NCBI GenBank assembly: GCA_025925185.1
Contig: JAICLV010000161.1
Span: 1-5,169, forward strand
Direction of reading: 5' to 3'
DNA from: Acidothermaceae bacterium
Lineage (GTDB): Bacteria; Actinomycetota; Actinomycetes; Acidothermales; Acidothermaceae
Length of the DNA: 5,169 nucleotides
Below are positions 5,078 through 5,169 of this stretch, piece after piece. Made by a program: the position numbers and the translations under genes. Within the stretch, counting starts at the first letter, position 1; the number at the start of each line of letters is the position of its first letter. Below the pieces are notes generated by a model that did not search any database, was not told the origin of the DNA, and saw only the letters and a list, made by a program, of their open reading frames with translations.

Positions 5078-5090
5078 CACGCCTCGCGTA

Positions 5091-5101
5091 GGGGGGGGGG
5101 G
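5091..5101 (+). repeat. Poly-G run of 11
   Basis: An uninterrupted run of eleven G preceded by CGTA, followed by CCCAGCTGGG, a perfect 10-bp palindrome (5102-5111). No coding frame is credible here. It could be a genuine homopolymer or a sequencing or assembly artefact. Confidence 0.85.
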
Positions 5102-5143
5102 CCCAGCTGGGGCCGCAGCACCCAGGCCGAGCGCGCGCCCGTA

Positions 5144-5155
5144 GGGGGGGGGGGG
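5144..5155 (+). repeat. Poly-G run of 12
   Basis: A second uninterrupted G run, again preceded by CGTA, begins 53 bases after the first. With the G4-5 blocks at 5049-5053, 5072-5075 and 5109-5112, it makes the plus strand of 5049-5155 exceptionally G-tract-rich. No gene is seen between the helicase stop and the window end. Confidence 0.85.
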
Positions 5156-5169
5156 CGACACCCGCGCCC

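Noticed and set aside
5049..5090. tRNA T-arm-like look of the C/G-rich stems
   Set aside because: No GTTCRANYC-type T-loop, acceptor stem or anticodon arm can be assembled on either strand.
1..5169. CRISPR array, insertion sequence, integrase or attachment site
   Set aside because: No regularly spaced direct repeats, terminal inverted repeats, or transposase or recombinase motifs were found. The only tandem units are the coding CWB2 repeats and the 16-bp operators.

Overview
The window is very GC-rich and densely coding. It has GTG/ATG starts, leaderless-looking promoters, cell-wall-binding type 2 (CWB2) repeats on a secreted protein, and protein families with a strongly actinobacterial flavour. 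I read it as chromosomal DNA from a high-GC Actinomycetota member; the genus cannot be fixed from sequence alone. It looks like an ordinary chromosomal region: no transposase, integrase, CRISPR array, tRNA or rRNA gene was seen.

Layout. (1) 17-505, minus: a YbaK-type aminoacyl-tRNA editing deacylase. (2) 506-564: a 59-bp divergent intergenic region with two back-to-back 16-bp palindromes of form GTAAM-N6-GTTAC, overlapping a promoter with a perfect TTGACA box. (3) 565-906 and 903-1403, plus: a two-gene operon joined by ATGA, encoding an ArsR-type winged-helix repressor and an SRPBCC/AHSA1-type ligand-binding protein. (4) 1400-3034, minus, convergent with the operon and overlapping its last 4 bases: a secreted protein with three CWB2 repeats followed by a matrixin-like zinc metalloprotease domain. 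(5) 3035-3424: the divergent intergenic region between the secreted protease and the helicase. It holds an extended -10 promoter and a leader of about 165 nt with three strong hairpins. (6) 3425-5035, plus: a DEAD-box RNA helicase with an Arg/Pro-rich tail. (7) 5036-5169: no gene; overlapping hairpins and two long poly-G runs.

How the parts work together. The ArsR/SRPBCC pair is probably self-regulated through the tandem operators, which may also affect the divergent deacylase gene. The CWB2 protein is an exported enzyme predicted to be tethered to the cell wall. The helicase acts on RNA, and its own mRNA leader appears able to form alternative structures ending in a hairpin plus T5 just before the start codon. 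That makes autoregulation or cold-responsive control a reasonable hypothesis.

The most interesting signals are the tandem operators with a leaderless promoter, the helicase leader, the CWB2-metalloprotease fusion, and the poly-G region at the right end, where an assembly artefact must be excluded first.
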